Shown here: one piece after another, positions 49,728 through 57,838 of the stretch | Layout of the letters: the number at the start of each line of letters is the position of its first letter | How positions within the stretch are numbered: the first letter of the stretch is position 1 | Assembly (NCBI GenBank): GCA_041725935.1 | Contig: JBGRQD010000002.1 | Location: 62,001 to 126,000, forward strand | From: Marivita sp041725935 | GTDB taxonomy: Bacteria; Pseudomonadota; Alphaproteobacteria; Rhodobacterales; Rhodobacteraceae | Direction: 5' to 3' | Length of the DNA stretch: 64,000 bases | The notes under the pieces: generated by a model | What the model was told of the DNA's origin: nothing | Seen by the model: the letters and a program-made list of their open reading frames with translations, nothing else | The model's database searches: none | Position numbers and translations under genes: made by a program

Positions 49728-50624
49728 TCAGACTGCGCTCAGCAAACCCTGATCCTTGGCCAGATCCCGCATCCGTTTTTGCAGCTTCTCGAACGCGCGC
49801 ACTTCGATCTGGCGAATGCGTTCGCGGCTTACGTCGTACTGACCCGACAAATCTTCGAGAGTGACCGGCTTGTCAGCCAGACGGCGCTGGGTCAGAATGT
49901 CCTTCTCGCGGTCATTCAGCACATCCATCGCCTGCACAAGCATCGCCCGGCGGGCCTCAAGCTCGTCGCGTTCCTCGTAATCCGTGGCCTGGTCCGCGCT
50001 TTCATCCTCGAGCCAGTCCTGCCATTGCATGGTGCCTTCGCCCTCGGAACCAACGGTCGCGTTCAGCGACGCATCCCCGCCCGACAGACGCCGGTTCATC
50101 GAGATCACCTCGTCATGGGTCACACCCAAATCCGTGGCGATCTTTTCGACATGCTCGGGGCGCAAGTCGCCTTCCTCAAGAGCGCCGATGCGGGACTTGG
50201 CCTTGCGCAGGTTGAAGAAGAGCTTTTTCTGCGCGCTGGTCGTGCCCAGCTTCACCAGCGACCAGGACCGCAGGATATATTCCTGAATCGACGCGCGAAT
50301 CCACCACATGGCATAGGTCGCCAGACGGAACCCCTTTTCGGGATCGAACCGCTTGACCGCCTGCATGAGGCCGACATTCGCCTCGGAAATCACTTCGGCC
50401 TGCGGCAGCCCGTAGCCGCGATAGCCCATCGCAATCTTCGCCGCGAGTCGCAGGTGGCTTGTCACCATCCGGTGCGCCGCTTCGGTGTCTTCCTGCTCGA
50501 CCCACCGCTTGGCCAGCATGTATTCCTCTTCGGGTTCCAAAAGCGGGAACTTCCGGATCTCCTGTAAGTATCGGCTCAGTCCGGCTTCCGGTGACGGGGC
50601 CGGGAGATTCGCATAATTGGCCAT
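49728..50624 (-). CDS. rpoH: RNA polymerase sigma factor RpoH (sigma-32)
   Basis: RpoH directs transcription of heat-shock genes. The 298-residue sigma factor has region 2 (HRMVTSHLRLAAKIAMGYRGYGLPQAEVISEANVGLMQAVKRFDPEKGFRLATYAMWWIRASIQEYI in consecutive conserved blocks), the RpoH box QKKLFFNLRK, and region 4 helix-turn-helix (TLEDLSGQYDVSRERIRQIEVRAFEKLQ). Length is normal. The 154-bp leader to rluD contains no obvious RNA thermometer by eye. Alphaproteobacteria often carry two RpoH copies; only one is in this window. Confidence 0.95.
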   Translation of the reverse strand: MANYANLPAPSPEAGLSRYLQEIRKFPLLEPEEEYMLAKRWVEQEDTEAAHRMVTSHLRLAAKIAMGYRGYGLPQAEVISEANVGLMQAVKRFDPEKGFRLATYAMWWIRASIQEYILRSWSLVKLGTTSAQKKLFFNLRKAKSRIGALEEGDLRPEHVEKIATDLGVTHDEVISMNRRLSGGDASLNATVGSEGEGTMQWQDWLEDESADQATDYEERDELEARRAMLVQAMDVLNDREKDILTQRRLADKPVTLEDLSGQYDVSRERIRQIEVRAFEKLQKRMRDLAKDQGLLSAV

Positions 50625-50778
50625 ACCCTTGTCCCTCCAATGTTTACGGGCTTAACATCCAATTTGGGAGGCGGCCCGACGATTACAAGTGTTGTTTGGT
50701 CTCTTGATCTCAATTTAACGCACACCGAAACCTTTGTAACCGCCATGTCAGTGCGCGCACGCACATGCGACGATTGTT

Positions 50779-51804
50779 TCAGCCACGCAAAGATGTGATC
50801 AGATTATCCATGTCTTGAGGTAACGCGGCTTCGAACCGGATGGTTTCGCCGCTCACGGGATGGTCAAACCCCAACACGGCCGCATGCAGTGCCTGTCGGT
50901 CAAACCGTTCAAGTAAATCCATGGCGGCATCGGGCAAAGCCCCCTTGGCCACCTTGCGCCGCCCGCCATAAACCGGATCACCGACCAGACAATGACCGGC
51001 ATGGGCCAGATGCACCCGAATCTGATGCGTGCGCCCGGTCTCCAGGCGACACTCCACCAAGGACACCTGCACAGGTGTGCCGTAGACCTCCAGCACCCGC
51101 GCCCGCGTGATCGCATGTTTGCCATGCCCAAAGAACACCGCCTGTCGCTGACGGTCGGTCTTGTGGCGCGCAAGGTCACTGGTGATCTTGATCACTGCAC
51201 CCGGCTCGAACGACACGCCCCGAACGCCCTGAAGACGCGGATCGCCCTGGTCGGGATGGCCGTGCACCACCGCCTGATACAGCCGTTCCACCGTATGTGC
51301 CGCAAACTGGTCCGCCAGCCCGTGATGCGCCCGGTCGGATTTTGCCACCACCAGAAGCCCGCTCGTGTCCTTGTCGATCCGGTGCACAATGCCTGGACGC
51401 CCGACACCGCCGACCCCCGACAGGCGTCCGCCGAAATGATGCAACAGCGCATTGACCAGCGTGCCGCCCGGCGTGCCCGGTGCGGGATGAACCACCATGC
51501 CTGCCGGTTTCATCACGACAATCAGATCGTCATCCTCGAACCGCACGTCCAGCGGCAGGTCTTCCGCACCGATATGGCTCTGCGTCACTTCGGGCACCGC
51601 GATCTCGATCACGTCGCCTTCGGACACGCTGGCCTTTGGGTTGGTCATGACCTCACCCGCACAGCGCACAGCGCCTTCGTCGATCAGCCGGGCCAGCCGC
51701 GTCCGAGACAGCGCCGCTTCCTCTGGCACGTCGCGCGCCAAGGCCTTATCAAGGCGCGGCGGTGGTTCCGCCCCGATGGTCACGCGCAAAATGGAGTCAG
51801 ACAT
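50779..51804 (-). CDS. rluD: RluA-family 23S rRNA pseudouridine synthase (RluD-like)
   Basis: The 341-residue enzyme isomerises uridines in large-subunit rRNA. It has an N-terminal S4 RNA-binding domain (LSRTRLARLIDEGAVRCAGEVMTNPKASVSEGDVIEI) and the catalytic domain with the signature HRIDKDTSGLLVVAKS holding the nucleophilic Asp, followed by LETGRTHQIRVHLAHAGHCLVGDPVYG. RluD-type enzymes act on helix 69. Its ATG overlaps the ATG of the divergent DUF6476 gene in a shared CATG, so each gene's ribosome site lies within the other's coding sequence. Confidence 0.9.
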   Translation of the reverse strand: MSDSILRVTIGAEPPPRLDKALARDVPEEAALSRTRLARLIDEGAVRCAGEVMTNPKASVSEGDVIEIAVPEVTQSHIGAEDLPLDVRFEDDDLIVVMKPAGMVVHPAPGTPGGTLVNALLHHFGGRLSGVGGVGRPGIVHRIDKDTSGLLVVAKSDRAHHGLADQFAAHTVERLYQAVVHGHPDQGDPRLQGVRGVSFEPGAVIKITSDLARHKTDRQRQAVFFGHGKHAITRARVLEVYGTPVQVSLVECRLETGRTHQIRVHLAHAGHCLVGDPVYGGRRKVAKGALPDAAMDLLERFDRQALHAAVLGFDHPVSGETIRFEAALPQDMDNLITSLRG

Positions 51805-52108
51805 GGATAACGCCCCCGAAGATCAGGCCCCGGAACCGGCCAATCTGCGTTTCCTGCGACGGCTGGTGACGGTGCTGACCGCAACTATGATCGCAGGGGT
51901 CATAGCGATCACGTCGCTGATTGTCATCCGCTTCAATCAATCCGCGACGCCTTTGCCCGACATCATCTTCCTGCCCGATGGCACCACTGCGACAGCCTTC
52001 ACGCAAGCACGCAACTGGTATGCCGTCGTGACCGAGGACAACCAGATCCTGATCTTCGCCCGCGACACGGGTCGCCTGCTCCAGACCATCGACATCGAAA
52101 CCGAGTGA
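51803..52108 (+). CDS. DUF6476-like single-span membrane protein
   Basis: The 101-residue protein has a charged N-terminus (EDQAPEPANLRFLRRLVTVL), one membrane span (ATMIAGVIAITSLIVIRF) and a periplasmic domain of about 50 residues (LPDIIFLPDGTTATAFTQARNWYAVVTEDNQILIFARDTG in consecutive strands). I know the family from Rhodobacteraceae next to rluD; function is unknown. GGAG six bases before ATG 51803 supports the start. It is divergent from rluD with overlapping start codons and ends three bases before the tRNA-His gene of the other strand. Confidence 0.78.
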   Translation: MDNAPEDQAPEPANLRFLRRLVTVLTATMIAGVIAITSLIVIRFNQSATPLPDIIFLPDGTTATAFTQARNWYAVVTEDNQILIFARDTGRLLQTIDIETE

Positions 52109-52111
52109 GAA

Positions 52112-52188
52112 TGGTACCGACACCCCGGCTCGAACGGGGGACCTCTTGATCCACAATCAAGCGCTCTAACCTACTGAGCTATGTCGGC
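52112..52188 (-). tRNA. tRNA-His (GTG anticodon)
   Basis: A 77-nt cloverleaf on the minus strand has acceptor GCCGACA pairing TGTCGGT (G1-U72 wobble), a normal D arm, anticodon stem CTTGA/TCAAG with loop TTGTGGA (GTG at 52152-52154), T arm CCCCG/CGGGG with TTCGAGC loop, and encoded CCA. The base before position 1 is T, not G, and position 73 is A. Loss of the universal G-1 with A73 is known for tRNA-His in a clade of alphaproteobacteria. Confidence 0.95.
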
Positions 52189-52240
52189 ACTGAGGGGCGA
52201 AATAACGGCACGGTTCGGCCATTGCAAGACCCATCTGGCC

Positions 52241-52726
52241 CTAGAGTGTCACTTCCCACGCCTGCTCCACCAGATCGACCCCGAAACTGTGCACAGGCTC
52301 TGATGACGTGCAGCGCCAGCCTGCGTTGCGATAGAGCGCGCAGGCTGCTTCGTGGCTTTCATGGGTCCACAGCTGTATCCGCCTATAGCCCCGGTCGCGC
52401 GCGAATCCCGTGCAGCGCGCCAGCATCCGCTTGCCCAGCCCGATCCCCCGCGCTTCGGGCGCAAGGATGAAGAGCCGCAGCTTGGCCGTTCGCGCGTCCA
52501 GCCGCACGCAAAAGATGCTCCCCAGCCGCGCGCCGTCCCGCTCCGCCACCCATCCGCGCTCGAAATAGGGGTCATGCTGCACCTCGAAATCCCGCAGGAT
52601 CGTCGCCACCAGCGGTGCAAAACTGGGATCAAAACCCTCGGCCTCGGCATAGTGGCGGCCATGCAGATCGACCAGCCAGTCAAAATCGCCGGGTGCGTAG
52701 GCGCGCAGGATCACATCGTCGGTCAT
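52241..52726 (-). CDS. GNAT-family N-acetyltransferase
   Basis: The 161-residue protein has the GNAT fold with the acetyl-CoA motif A LAPEARGIGLGKRML (R/Q-x-x-G-x-G/A) near residue 95 and a following IQLWTHESHEAACALYRNAGW (motif B). MarR-like partner domains are absent. The substrate is unassigned. The chosen Met at 52726 gives DDVILRAYAPGDFDWLVDLH, the usual first strand; the 12-residue extension upstream is not conserved-looking. It lies 52 bp upstream of tRNA-His on the same strand. Confidence 0.85.
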   Translation of the reverse strand: MTDDVILRAYAPGDFDWLVDLHGRHYAEAEGFDPSFAPLVATILRDFEVQHDPYFERGWVAERDGARLGSIFCVRLDARTAKLRLFILAPEARGIGLGKRMLARCTGFARDRGYRRIQLWTHESHEAACALYRNAGWRCTSSEPVHSFGVDLVEQAWEVTL

Positions 52727-52815
52727 GCCCGCACTCTGCCCCGGCAGCAGCTTGCAAAACAAGCCCCCCGGCGCTATGGCCCATGTCCTGACCCCAACCC
52801 CGCCGGAGACCTGTC

Positions 52816-53010
52816 ATGGGCATCAACACCGAACGCGACATCGAAGCCAACCTGCAGATCGGCCCGACCGACCTGGGCATGGTCCGGCTGTTTGTTCTGG
52901 CCGATGGCCTTGAGATCCCGATGGATTTCTCTCCCGAGGAAGCCGACGAAATCGCCGAGGAAATCCGCCTCGCCGCAACCGCCGCCCGCAAGGTCAAGCC
53001 CAAGCGCTGA
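52816..53010 (+). CDS. DUF6324-like small protein
   Basis: The 64-residue protein (MGINTERDIEANLQIGPTDLG start; MDFSPEEADEIAEEIRLAA centre) has two short strands and one amphipathic helix and no signal peptide. It matches a small Rhodobacteraceae family I know as DUF6324; function is unknown. The stop codon lies 17 bases inside the convergent mmcB gene. The start has a GGAGACCTGTC ribosome region upstream. Confidence 0.78.
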   Translation: MGINTERDIEANLQIGPTDLGMVRLFVLADGLEIPMDFSPEEADEIAEEIRLAATAARKVKPKR

Positions 53011-53473
53011 GCATCGCCTCCGGATCGCGCAGCGCGTGCAACCGCCGCGCTGCGTGCATTGCGAACTTGCGGATCAGCTTGGTCCGCCGCGCCGCCGCCA
53101 GCTTGTCTTCAGGTGCCATGCGCACGATTTCAGCATCATAGCCGTCCGCGATGATCAGTCCGGTTTCCACCGGCAGCAGCTCTGACGGGAAGTCCAGATC
53201 AACCGCCCAGAAATAGCGGTCACACCAGTCAAGATACCCCTCCCATTTCTGGTCCGACTGGAAATCCGCCCGCGAGGATTTGCATTCGACAATCCAGACC
53301 TCACCTTTCGGCCCCAACGCCATCACGTCAACCCGCAGGCCACGATCCGGCACAAATTCCTCGATCACCGCAAACCCGTGGCTCGCAAGGTGACGGCACA
53401 CCCCGCGCGCCAGAAGCTGCCCCGGCTGAACATCGGCCCCGCGGCCCAAGCGTGGATCGAACACGGAATTCAT
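52994..53473 (-). CDS. mmcB: MmcB-family DNA repair protein
   Basis: The 159-residue protein fits the MmcB family of alphaproteobacteria, named from a Caulobacter SOS/DNA-damage gene. It has a PD-(D/E)xK-like nuclease core: RVDVMALGPKGEVWIVECKSSRADFQSDQKWEGYLDWCDRYFWAV (in consecutive conserved strands, with Asp and E-x-K), and a basic C-terminal helix. Met 53473 is followed by NSVFDPRLGRGADVQPGQLLARGV, a conserved start; in-frame codons upstream to 53503 add a Cys-rich leader without support. No LexA box was confirmed upstream, although AAAGTGTGAACAAA near 53490 is AT-rich. Confidence 0.82.
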   Translation of the reverse strand: MNSVFDPRLGRGADVQPGQLLARGVCRHLASHGFAVIEEFVPDRGLRVDVMALGPKGEVWIVECKSSRADFQSDQKWEGYLDWCDRYFWAVDLDFPSELLPVETGLIIADGYDAEIVRMAPEDKLAAARRTKLIRKFAMHAARRLHALRDPEAMLSAWA

Positions 53474-53739
53474 ACCGCCCATACATGAACAAAGTGTGAA
53501 CAAAAATCAAGCCATCTGGAGGGCTGATCCAAAAATACCCCTTGTCAGCCAGAGCCTTCGCGCCTACCTCAGAACGAGGCGGGTTTCTACGCTCCTCGTG
53601 ACAGGTTGCATTCCGGTGGCCTTAAGCAATTCCGAGGGAGTTGGCTCTGTCCGGGCCCTGGTCCGGTTACCCGACGCCCACCTGTACATACAGGTCCTCG
53701 GGAATGAGAGAACCGCACGGTTGCCGTGGTTCCCGCCGC

Positions 53740-54069
53740 CTAATATTTCCTGAAATTCCGAACGGTGCCGCGTGGTGCAGAGGCTTCTACCCGGATCGGG
53801 GTCAACCCGACGGGGTGACCCCGATCGTCATCATCGTCGTCGTCATCGTCATATTTCATCAGCATGATCGAAATGCCGAACTGCACACCCGCGAACACGA
53901 TGCCGTTGAACAGCCACAAGAGGAACACCGCAAGCAATCCGACATCGCTGTGGGTCACGAGGTGCCAGAGGTTCACCACATTCATGTAAAGCAGCAAGGC
54001 GACAAAAACCGCCGACAACACGAAGCCAATCGCAGTCTGGCGGATATACATCTTGATAAGGTCAGGCAT
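53740..54069 (-). CDS. Membrane protein with poly-Asp tract, unknown
   Basis: The 109-residue protein has two to three hydrophobic segments (IGFVLSAVFVALLLYMNVVNLW; VGLLAVFLLWLFNGIVFAGVQFGISIML) and then nine consecutive Asp residues (codons around 53827-53860) ahead of a Pro/Arg-rich tail. The two membrane segments look conserved in a Rhodobacteraceae family without a name; the Asp tract probably varies in length by slippage. It starts 78 bp after nusB on the same strand. The 236-bp gap from here to mmcB contains no gene I can support, only a CCTGTACATACAGG palindrome (53681-53694). Confidence 0.72.
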   Translation of the reverse strand: MPDLIKMYIRQTAIGFVLSAVFVALLLYMNVVNLWHLVTHSDVGLLAVFLLWLFNGIVFAGVQFGISIMLMKYDDDDDDDDDRGHPVGLTPIRVEASAPRGTVRNFRKY

Positions 54070-54146
54070 CGGATCACCTCGCTTTCCGCAACAACAGCTA
54101 AGCCGCGCCGCCGCGATTTCAAAGCGTCCAAAGGGCGCAGCCTGGT

Positions 54147-54635
54147 TCAGAAGGCCTCGGGGCGCGCCTCACGGGCCATGTGATCCAGCACCGCGTTTAC
54201 GAATTGAGCTTCCTTGCCCTCGGGAAAAAACGCCCGCGCGACATCGACATATTCGTTGATGATCACCTTGGGCGGTGTTTCCGTCGCCACCAGTTCCGCC
54301 CCTGCCGCCCGGAACAGCGCCCGCAGCGTTGGGTCGATCCGCGCGATGGGCCATTTCGCCACCAGCCCGCGATCCGTCATCTGGTCGATCTTCGCCTGCC
54401 AGTTCACCGCCTCGTCGGTGATCCGACGAAACAGATCGACATCCCCCTCGACAAGGGCCTCACCATCCTCCTGCGCCAGTCCAAAGCGATGGTCGAGGAA
54501 TTCGACCGCGACCTTGTCCACCGACTGGCCGGACTGCTCCATCTGGAACAGCGCCTGCACCGCGTACAGCCGCGAGGCTGACCGCTTCTGGCGTTTCTCA
54601 TCCACCTTTTTCGGAGGTTTGGCAGCTTGGCTCAT
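54147..54635 (-). CDS. nusB: Transcription antitermination factor NusB
   Basis: NusB with NusE (S10) binds boxA RNA and promotes antitermination on rRNA operons. The 162-residue protein has the family's helical fold: RSASRLYAVQALFQMEQSGQSVDKV, then SWQAKIDQM-like and LVAKWPIARIDPTLRALFRAAGAEL, and ETPPKVIINEYVDVARAFFPEGKEAQFVNAVLDHM in consecutive blocks. The lysine-rich extension of about 20 residues at the N-terminus is common in this class. Its start overlaps the ribH stop by four bases: the ribBA-ribH-nusB order is an operon. Confidence 0.94.
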   Translation of the reverse strand: MSQAAKPPKKVDEKRQKRSASRLYAVQALFQMEQSGQSVDKVAVEFLDHRFGLAQEDGEALVEGDVDLFRRITDEAVNWQAKIDQMTDRGLVAKWPIARIDPTLRALFRAAGAELVATETPPKVIINEYVDVARAFFPEGKEAQFVNAVLDHMAREARPEAF

Positions 54636-55183
54636 GCGTTTTTCGGACCTTTGGTGTCAGCAGCGATCTGGTACTCGTCCCGTGCCGGAACGAACCCCAC
54701 GCCCTTGCGGGAAGCGCCCCATTTACGGCTGAGCGCGATCAGGTGCAAGGCGGCAGCCGCAGCCCCGCCACCTTTGTTCTGCCCGTCCGCCTGCGCACGT
54801 GCTTCGGCCTGCAGCATGTTCTCGACCGTGAGGATGCCATTGCCAATGCACAGCCCCTGCAAGCCCAGCAACGCCAGCGCCCTTGAGCTGTCGTTGCAAA
54901 CCGTGTCGTAATGCGTGGTCTCACCGCGGATGATGCAGCCCAACGCGACATAGCCATCGAAATTCGACATGCGTTCTGCAATACCGATTGCCGTCGGAAC
55001 CTCCAAGGCGCCCGGTACCTCGATCAGATCATGTGTGCCGCCACAGGCCTCGATCTCTGCCCGCGCACCGGCGATCAGCTGGTCCGCGATATCCTTGTAA
55101 TACGGCGCAACCACTATCAAAAGCTTAACCGGCTTGTCGAATGTCGGCCGCTCCAGCGTGTAGTGTTCCACAGATGCCGCCAT
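54632..55183 (-). CDS. ribH: 6,7-dimethyl-8-ribityllumazine synthase
   Basis: RibH condenses the ribitylaminouracil with dihydroxybutanone phosphate in riboflavin synthesis. The 183-residue protein shows VVAPYYKDIADQLIAGA, VPGALEVPTAI (Phe/Pro-Gly-Ala substrate loop), the conserved ALGCIIRGETTHYDTVC with catalytic His, and LCIGNGILTVENMLQAEAR. It begins with a 20-residue leader before the conserved core. It shares one base with the ribBA stop and four with nusB. Confidence 0.95.
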   Translation of the reverse strand: MAASVEHYTLERPTFDKPVKLLIVVAPYYKDIADQLIAGARAEIEACGGTHDLIEVPGALEVPTAIGIAERMSNFDGYVALGCIIRGETTHYDTVCNDSSRALALLGLQGLCIGNGILTVENMLQAEARAQADGQNKGGGAAAAALHLIALSRKWGASRKGVGFVPARDEYQIAADTKGPKNA

Positions 55184-56310
55184 TATCCCAACTCCGAGAT
55201 TTTGCGCGTGCCGACGATCTCGAGCCCGTAGGCATCCAGCCCAACCACCTTTGGTGTTGGTGAATTCGTCAGCAACGTCAGTTTCGACAAACCCAGCGAC
55301 GACAGGATCTGCGCCCCCAGACCGTATTGCCGCAGCGTCTTGGGCGACACCTCGTCGCCTACGTCCAGCTTCATCGACGTGTCGCGCAGCAGAACGACGA
55401 CGCCGCGCCCCGCTTCGGCAACAGCCTGCATCGCGTGCTGAAATTCGTCCGCACGTCCTTTCGGCCCGGTGCCGATCACATCCAGCATCGGGTCCATCGC
55501 ATGCATCCTCACCAGAACCGGGTCGTCCCCCGACAGGTCGCCCTTGGTCAGCACGATATGTTCGTCACCATGGGTTTCGTCGGTGTAAATCCGCATCTGC
55601 CACTCACCTCCGAATTCCGAGGTGATGGTTTCCTCCTTGCGCACCCGCACGAGGTTGTCGTTGCGGCGGCGGTAGGCGATCAGGTCGCTGATCGTGCCGA
55701 TTTTCAGGTTGTGCCGCTGGGCAAAGGCCACAAGTTCCGGCAACCGCGCCATCGAGCCATCATCGTTCATGATCTCGCAGATCACACCGGCAGCATTAAG
55801 CCCGGCCAGCCGGCTCACATCGACAGCCGCTTCGGTATGGCCGGCGCGCACCAGCACGCCACCATCCTTGGCGCGCAGTGGAAACACGTGGCCCGGCGTC
55901 GCGATGTCCTGCGCGCTTTTGGTGCCGTCGATGGCCACCGCCACAGTGCGCGCGCGGTCCGCTGCGGAAATACCGGTGGTCACGCCTTCGCGGGCCTCGA
56001 TCGACACGGTGAACGCGGTTTCGTGGCGCGAGGAATTGTTCGTCGACATCAGCTGAAGGCCAAGGTCTTCGATCCGCTGGGAGGTCATCGCGAGACAGAT
56101 CAACCCACGGCCATGCGTCGCCATGAAGTTGATCGCATCCGGCGTCGCCCATTGCGCGGGAATCACCAGATCGCCCTCGTTCTCGCGATCCTCGTGGTCG
56201 ACAAGAATGAACATCCTGCCGTTGCGCGCATCCTCGATGATCTCTTCCACCGAAGAAATTGCATCTTTCCAGTTTTCCTCGACCGGACCGGGGGATTCAT
56301 ATGTCGTCAC
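55183..56310 (-). CDS. ribB: RibBA: active DHBP synthase domain with degenerate GTP-cyclohydrolase-II-like domain
   Basis: The first 205 residues are 3,4-dihydroxy-2-butanone-4-phosphate synthase with all key motifs (DHEDRENEGDL, HGRGLICLAM, TTGISAADRART, PGHVFPLRAKDGGVLVRAGHTEAA). The remaining 165 residues have the GTP cyclohydrolase II fold (IYTDETHGDEHIVLTKGDL; QYGLGAQILSSLGLSKLTLLTNSPTP; GLDAYGLEIV) but lack the zinc-binding cysteines: the region where SECLTGD and CDCG should stand (LVRMHAMDPMLDVIGTGPKGRADE) has none. So GTP cyclohydrolase activity is unlikely, and a separate RibA is expected elsewhere. It is first of the ribBA-ribH-nusB operon; no FMN riboswitch is seen. Confidence 0.9.
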   Translation of the reverse strand: MTTYESPGPVEENWKDAISSVEEIIEDARNGRMFILVDHEDRENEGDLVIPAQWATPDAINFMATHGRGLICLAMTSQRIEDLGLQLMSTNNSSRHETAFTVSIEAREGVTTGISAADRARTVAVAIDGTKSAQDIATPGHVFPLRAKDGGVLVRAGHTEAAVDVSRLAGLNAAGVICEIMNDDGSMARLPELVAFAQRHNLKIGTISDLIAYRRRNDNLVRVRKEETITSEFGGEWQMRIYTDETHGDEHIVLTKGDLSGDDPVLVRMHAMDPMLDVIGTGPKGRADEFQHAMQAVAEAGRGVVVLLRDTSMKLDVGDEVSPKTLRQYGLGAQILSSLGLSKLTLLTNSPTPKVVGLDAYGLEIVGTRKISELG

Positions 56311-56384
56311 GCGGGGCCTCCGTCATTGCACCTGCGCACTTAGAACACGTCGCTGCAATTGACCAGTGAAACGTCCCGTTGGGA

Positions 56385-56714
56385 TCAGTCGAAAATATCC
56401 TCGATCACGTCGATCGCCTCTTCGAAGAACCGCCGCGCCAGCGTCTTGCGCTTCTTGGGTTTCTTCCGCTTTGACCACCCGTCATCCCGGTCCCACGCAT
56501 TGAACGGGGCAACGGCAGCCTTTTTCGGCTGCTTGACCGGGCGATGCTGCGCCGGAGCCTGTTTCTGTGCGACATCCGCGCGCAACATCTTCATGTCATG
56601 CAGCGGCGCGCCACAGGCCGAACAACTTAGTTCGTGGCGGGTCTCGCCCCTGAGAACAAGCGCTGCTCGCGTTCCGCAGTAGCAGCATGTGGCAATCTTT
56701 GTTCCGTGGGGCAT
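56385..56714 (-). CDS. Zinc-ribbon protein with basic C-terminus
   Basis: The 109-residue protein has a zinc ribbon near the N-terminus (CCYCGTRAALVLRGETRHELSCSACGAPLHD; two Cys-x-x-Cys pairs, residues about 10-35), a low-complexity linker and a Lys/Arg-rich segment (KRKKPKKRKTLARR) before an acidic end (EEAIDVIEDIFD). ATG 56714 has a strong AAGGAG ribosome site; the upstream extension is not needed. Similar proteins are often labelled as TFIIB-type zinc ribbons; function is unknown. Confidence 0.7.
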   Translation of the reverse strand: MPHGTKIATCCYCGTRAALVLRGETRHELSCSACGAPLHDMKMLRADVAQKQAPAQHRPVKQPKKAAVAPFNAWDRDDGWSKRKKPKKRKTLARRFFEEAIDVIEDIFD

Positions 56715-56763
56715 GGTGTCTCCTTCGGCAAGGATATTGGGGCGCAGGACCCCAGACGCAAGT

Positions 56764-57543
56764 TCACGCCCGTGCGGCGTAAAGCGCCACCGCCGCCGCG
56801 TTCGACACGTTGAGCGATCCGAACCCCTGCGCAAAGGGGATCTTCACCAGCGCATCGCAGGTGTCCTTGGTCTTGGGTCGCAGCCCCGGTCCCTCGGCCC
56901 CCAACACCAGCGCAATCGGCCTGTCACGGACGGGGGCGATGGCCTCGTCGATGCTCTGCTCGGCCTCGCCATCCAGCCCGAAGATCACGTACCCCATGGA
57001 CCGCAACCGCTCCATCGCGTCGGCAAGGTTGCGCTCCCGCAGATAGGGCTGGCGCTCCAGCGCGCCCGAGGCGGTTTTCGCCAAGGCGCCCGTTTCCGGC
57101 GCCGAATGGTGCAGCGTTCCGATCACCGCAGAGGCGCCGAACACTTCGGCAGAGCGCAGAATCGCCCCGACATTATGCGGGTCGGTCACCCGATCGAGCA
57201 GCACAACGCGGGGCGGGCCGTCGCCCGGCCCAAGCGCCACATCCTCCAGCCGCCCCCAGTTCAGCGGCTTCACCTCGAGCGCCGCGCCCTGGTGCACGGA
57301 TTGCGGATCAATGGGCGCCGCGAACCGGCGCGGATCACTCATTTCCGGCTCAATCCCGGCCATTTCAATGGCATCGGCCAGCTTGTCCATCGCATTGCGC
57401 GTCACCACCAGCCTTAGCCTCTCGCGGTTGGGATTGACCAGCGCATCGCGCACCGCGTGCAGCCCGAAGAGCCACACGGTTTCCGCCGCAGCCGCCTTTC
57501 TGGACTGTTCCTTGGCCACCACCCAGCTTGGTTTCTTGACCAT
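56764..57543 (-). CDS. rlmB: 23S rRNA (guanosine2251-2'-O)-methyltransferase RlmB
   Basis: SpoU/TrmH-type methyltransferase that modifies Gm2251. The 259-residue protein has an N-terminal substrate-binding domain (WLFGLHAVRDALVNPNRE) and the SpoU knot with motif 1 LLDRVTDPHNVGAILRSAEVFGASAVI, motif 2 LVLGAEGPGLRP and motif 3 IPFAQGFGSLNVSNAAAVALY. ATG 57543 follows AAGGGGG; an upstream ATG at 57561 is possible. The C-terminal half is the best conserved. It may be TrmH/RlmB-like by name; position before tRNA-Tyr is common in this group. Confidence 0.92.
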   Translation of the reverse strand: MVKKPSWVVAKEQSRKAAAAETVWLFGLHAVRDALVNPNRERLRLVVTRNAMDKLADAIEMAGIEPEMSDPRRFAAPIDPQSVHQGAALEVKPLNWGRLEDVALGPGDGPPRVVLLDRVTDPHNVGAILRSAEVFGASAVIGTLHHSAPETGALAKTASGALERQPYLRERNLADAMERLRSMGYVIFGLDGEAEQSIDEAIAPVRDRPIALVLGAEGPGLRPKTKDTCDALVKIPFAQGFGSLNVSNAAAVALYAARA

Positions 57544-57663
57544 CACAGCCCCCTTTTCCATCCTGCCAAAACGCTTCCCGCTTGATGGGATTTTCCTGTT
57601 GACGCCGCAAGGGGGCAATTGTAATCACCCGCTCACGCCAAAGACAGGGTCTTCGGCTAAAGT

Positions 57664-57747
57664 GGGCGACAGGCCGCAAGGTGTGGCAGGGGACTGTAAC
57701 TCCCTCGCGGAGACGCACGCCTGGTTCGATTCCAGGGTCGCCCACCA
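57664..57747 (+). tRNA. tRNA-Tyr (GTA anticodon)
   Basis: An 84-nt type II tRNA has acceptor GGGCGAC/GTCGCCC, D arm GCC/GGC, anticodon stem GGGGA/TCCCT with loop CTGTAAC (GTA at 57696-57698), a long variable arm (GCG/CGC stem), T arm CCTGG/CCAGG with TTCGATT loop, A73 and an encoded CCA at 57745-57747. Confidence 0.96.
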
Positions 57748-57838
57748 CTTTCTCCTTGCAGGCGAAATCTGAAAGCGTTGCATCAGCTCTGCTGCGCAAG
57801 CATTTGACTTTCATGGTATTTGCAGCCCTAATCCTGTC

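Noticed and set aside
53681..53694. CCTGTACATACAGG palindrome
   Set aside because: Short and isolated in a 236-bp gap, with no promoter or gene near enough to assign a role.
53496..53753. Plus-strand 85-codon frame between mmcB and the poly-Asp gene
   Set aside because: No ribosome site, no motif and unusual composition; the region is better left as non-coding.
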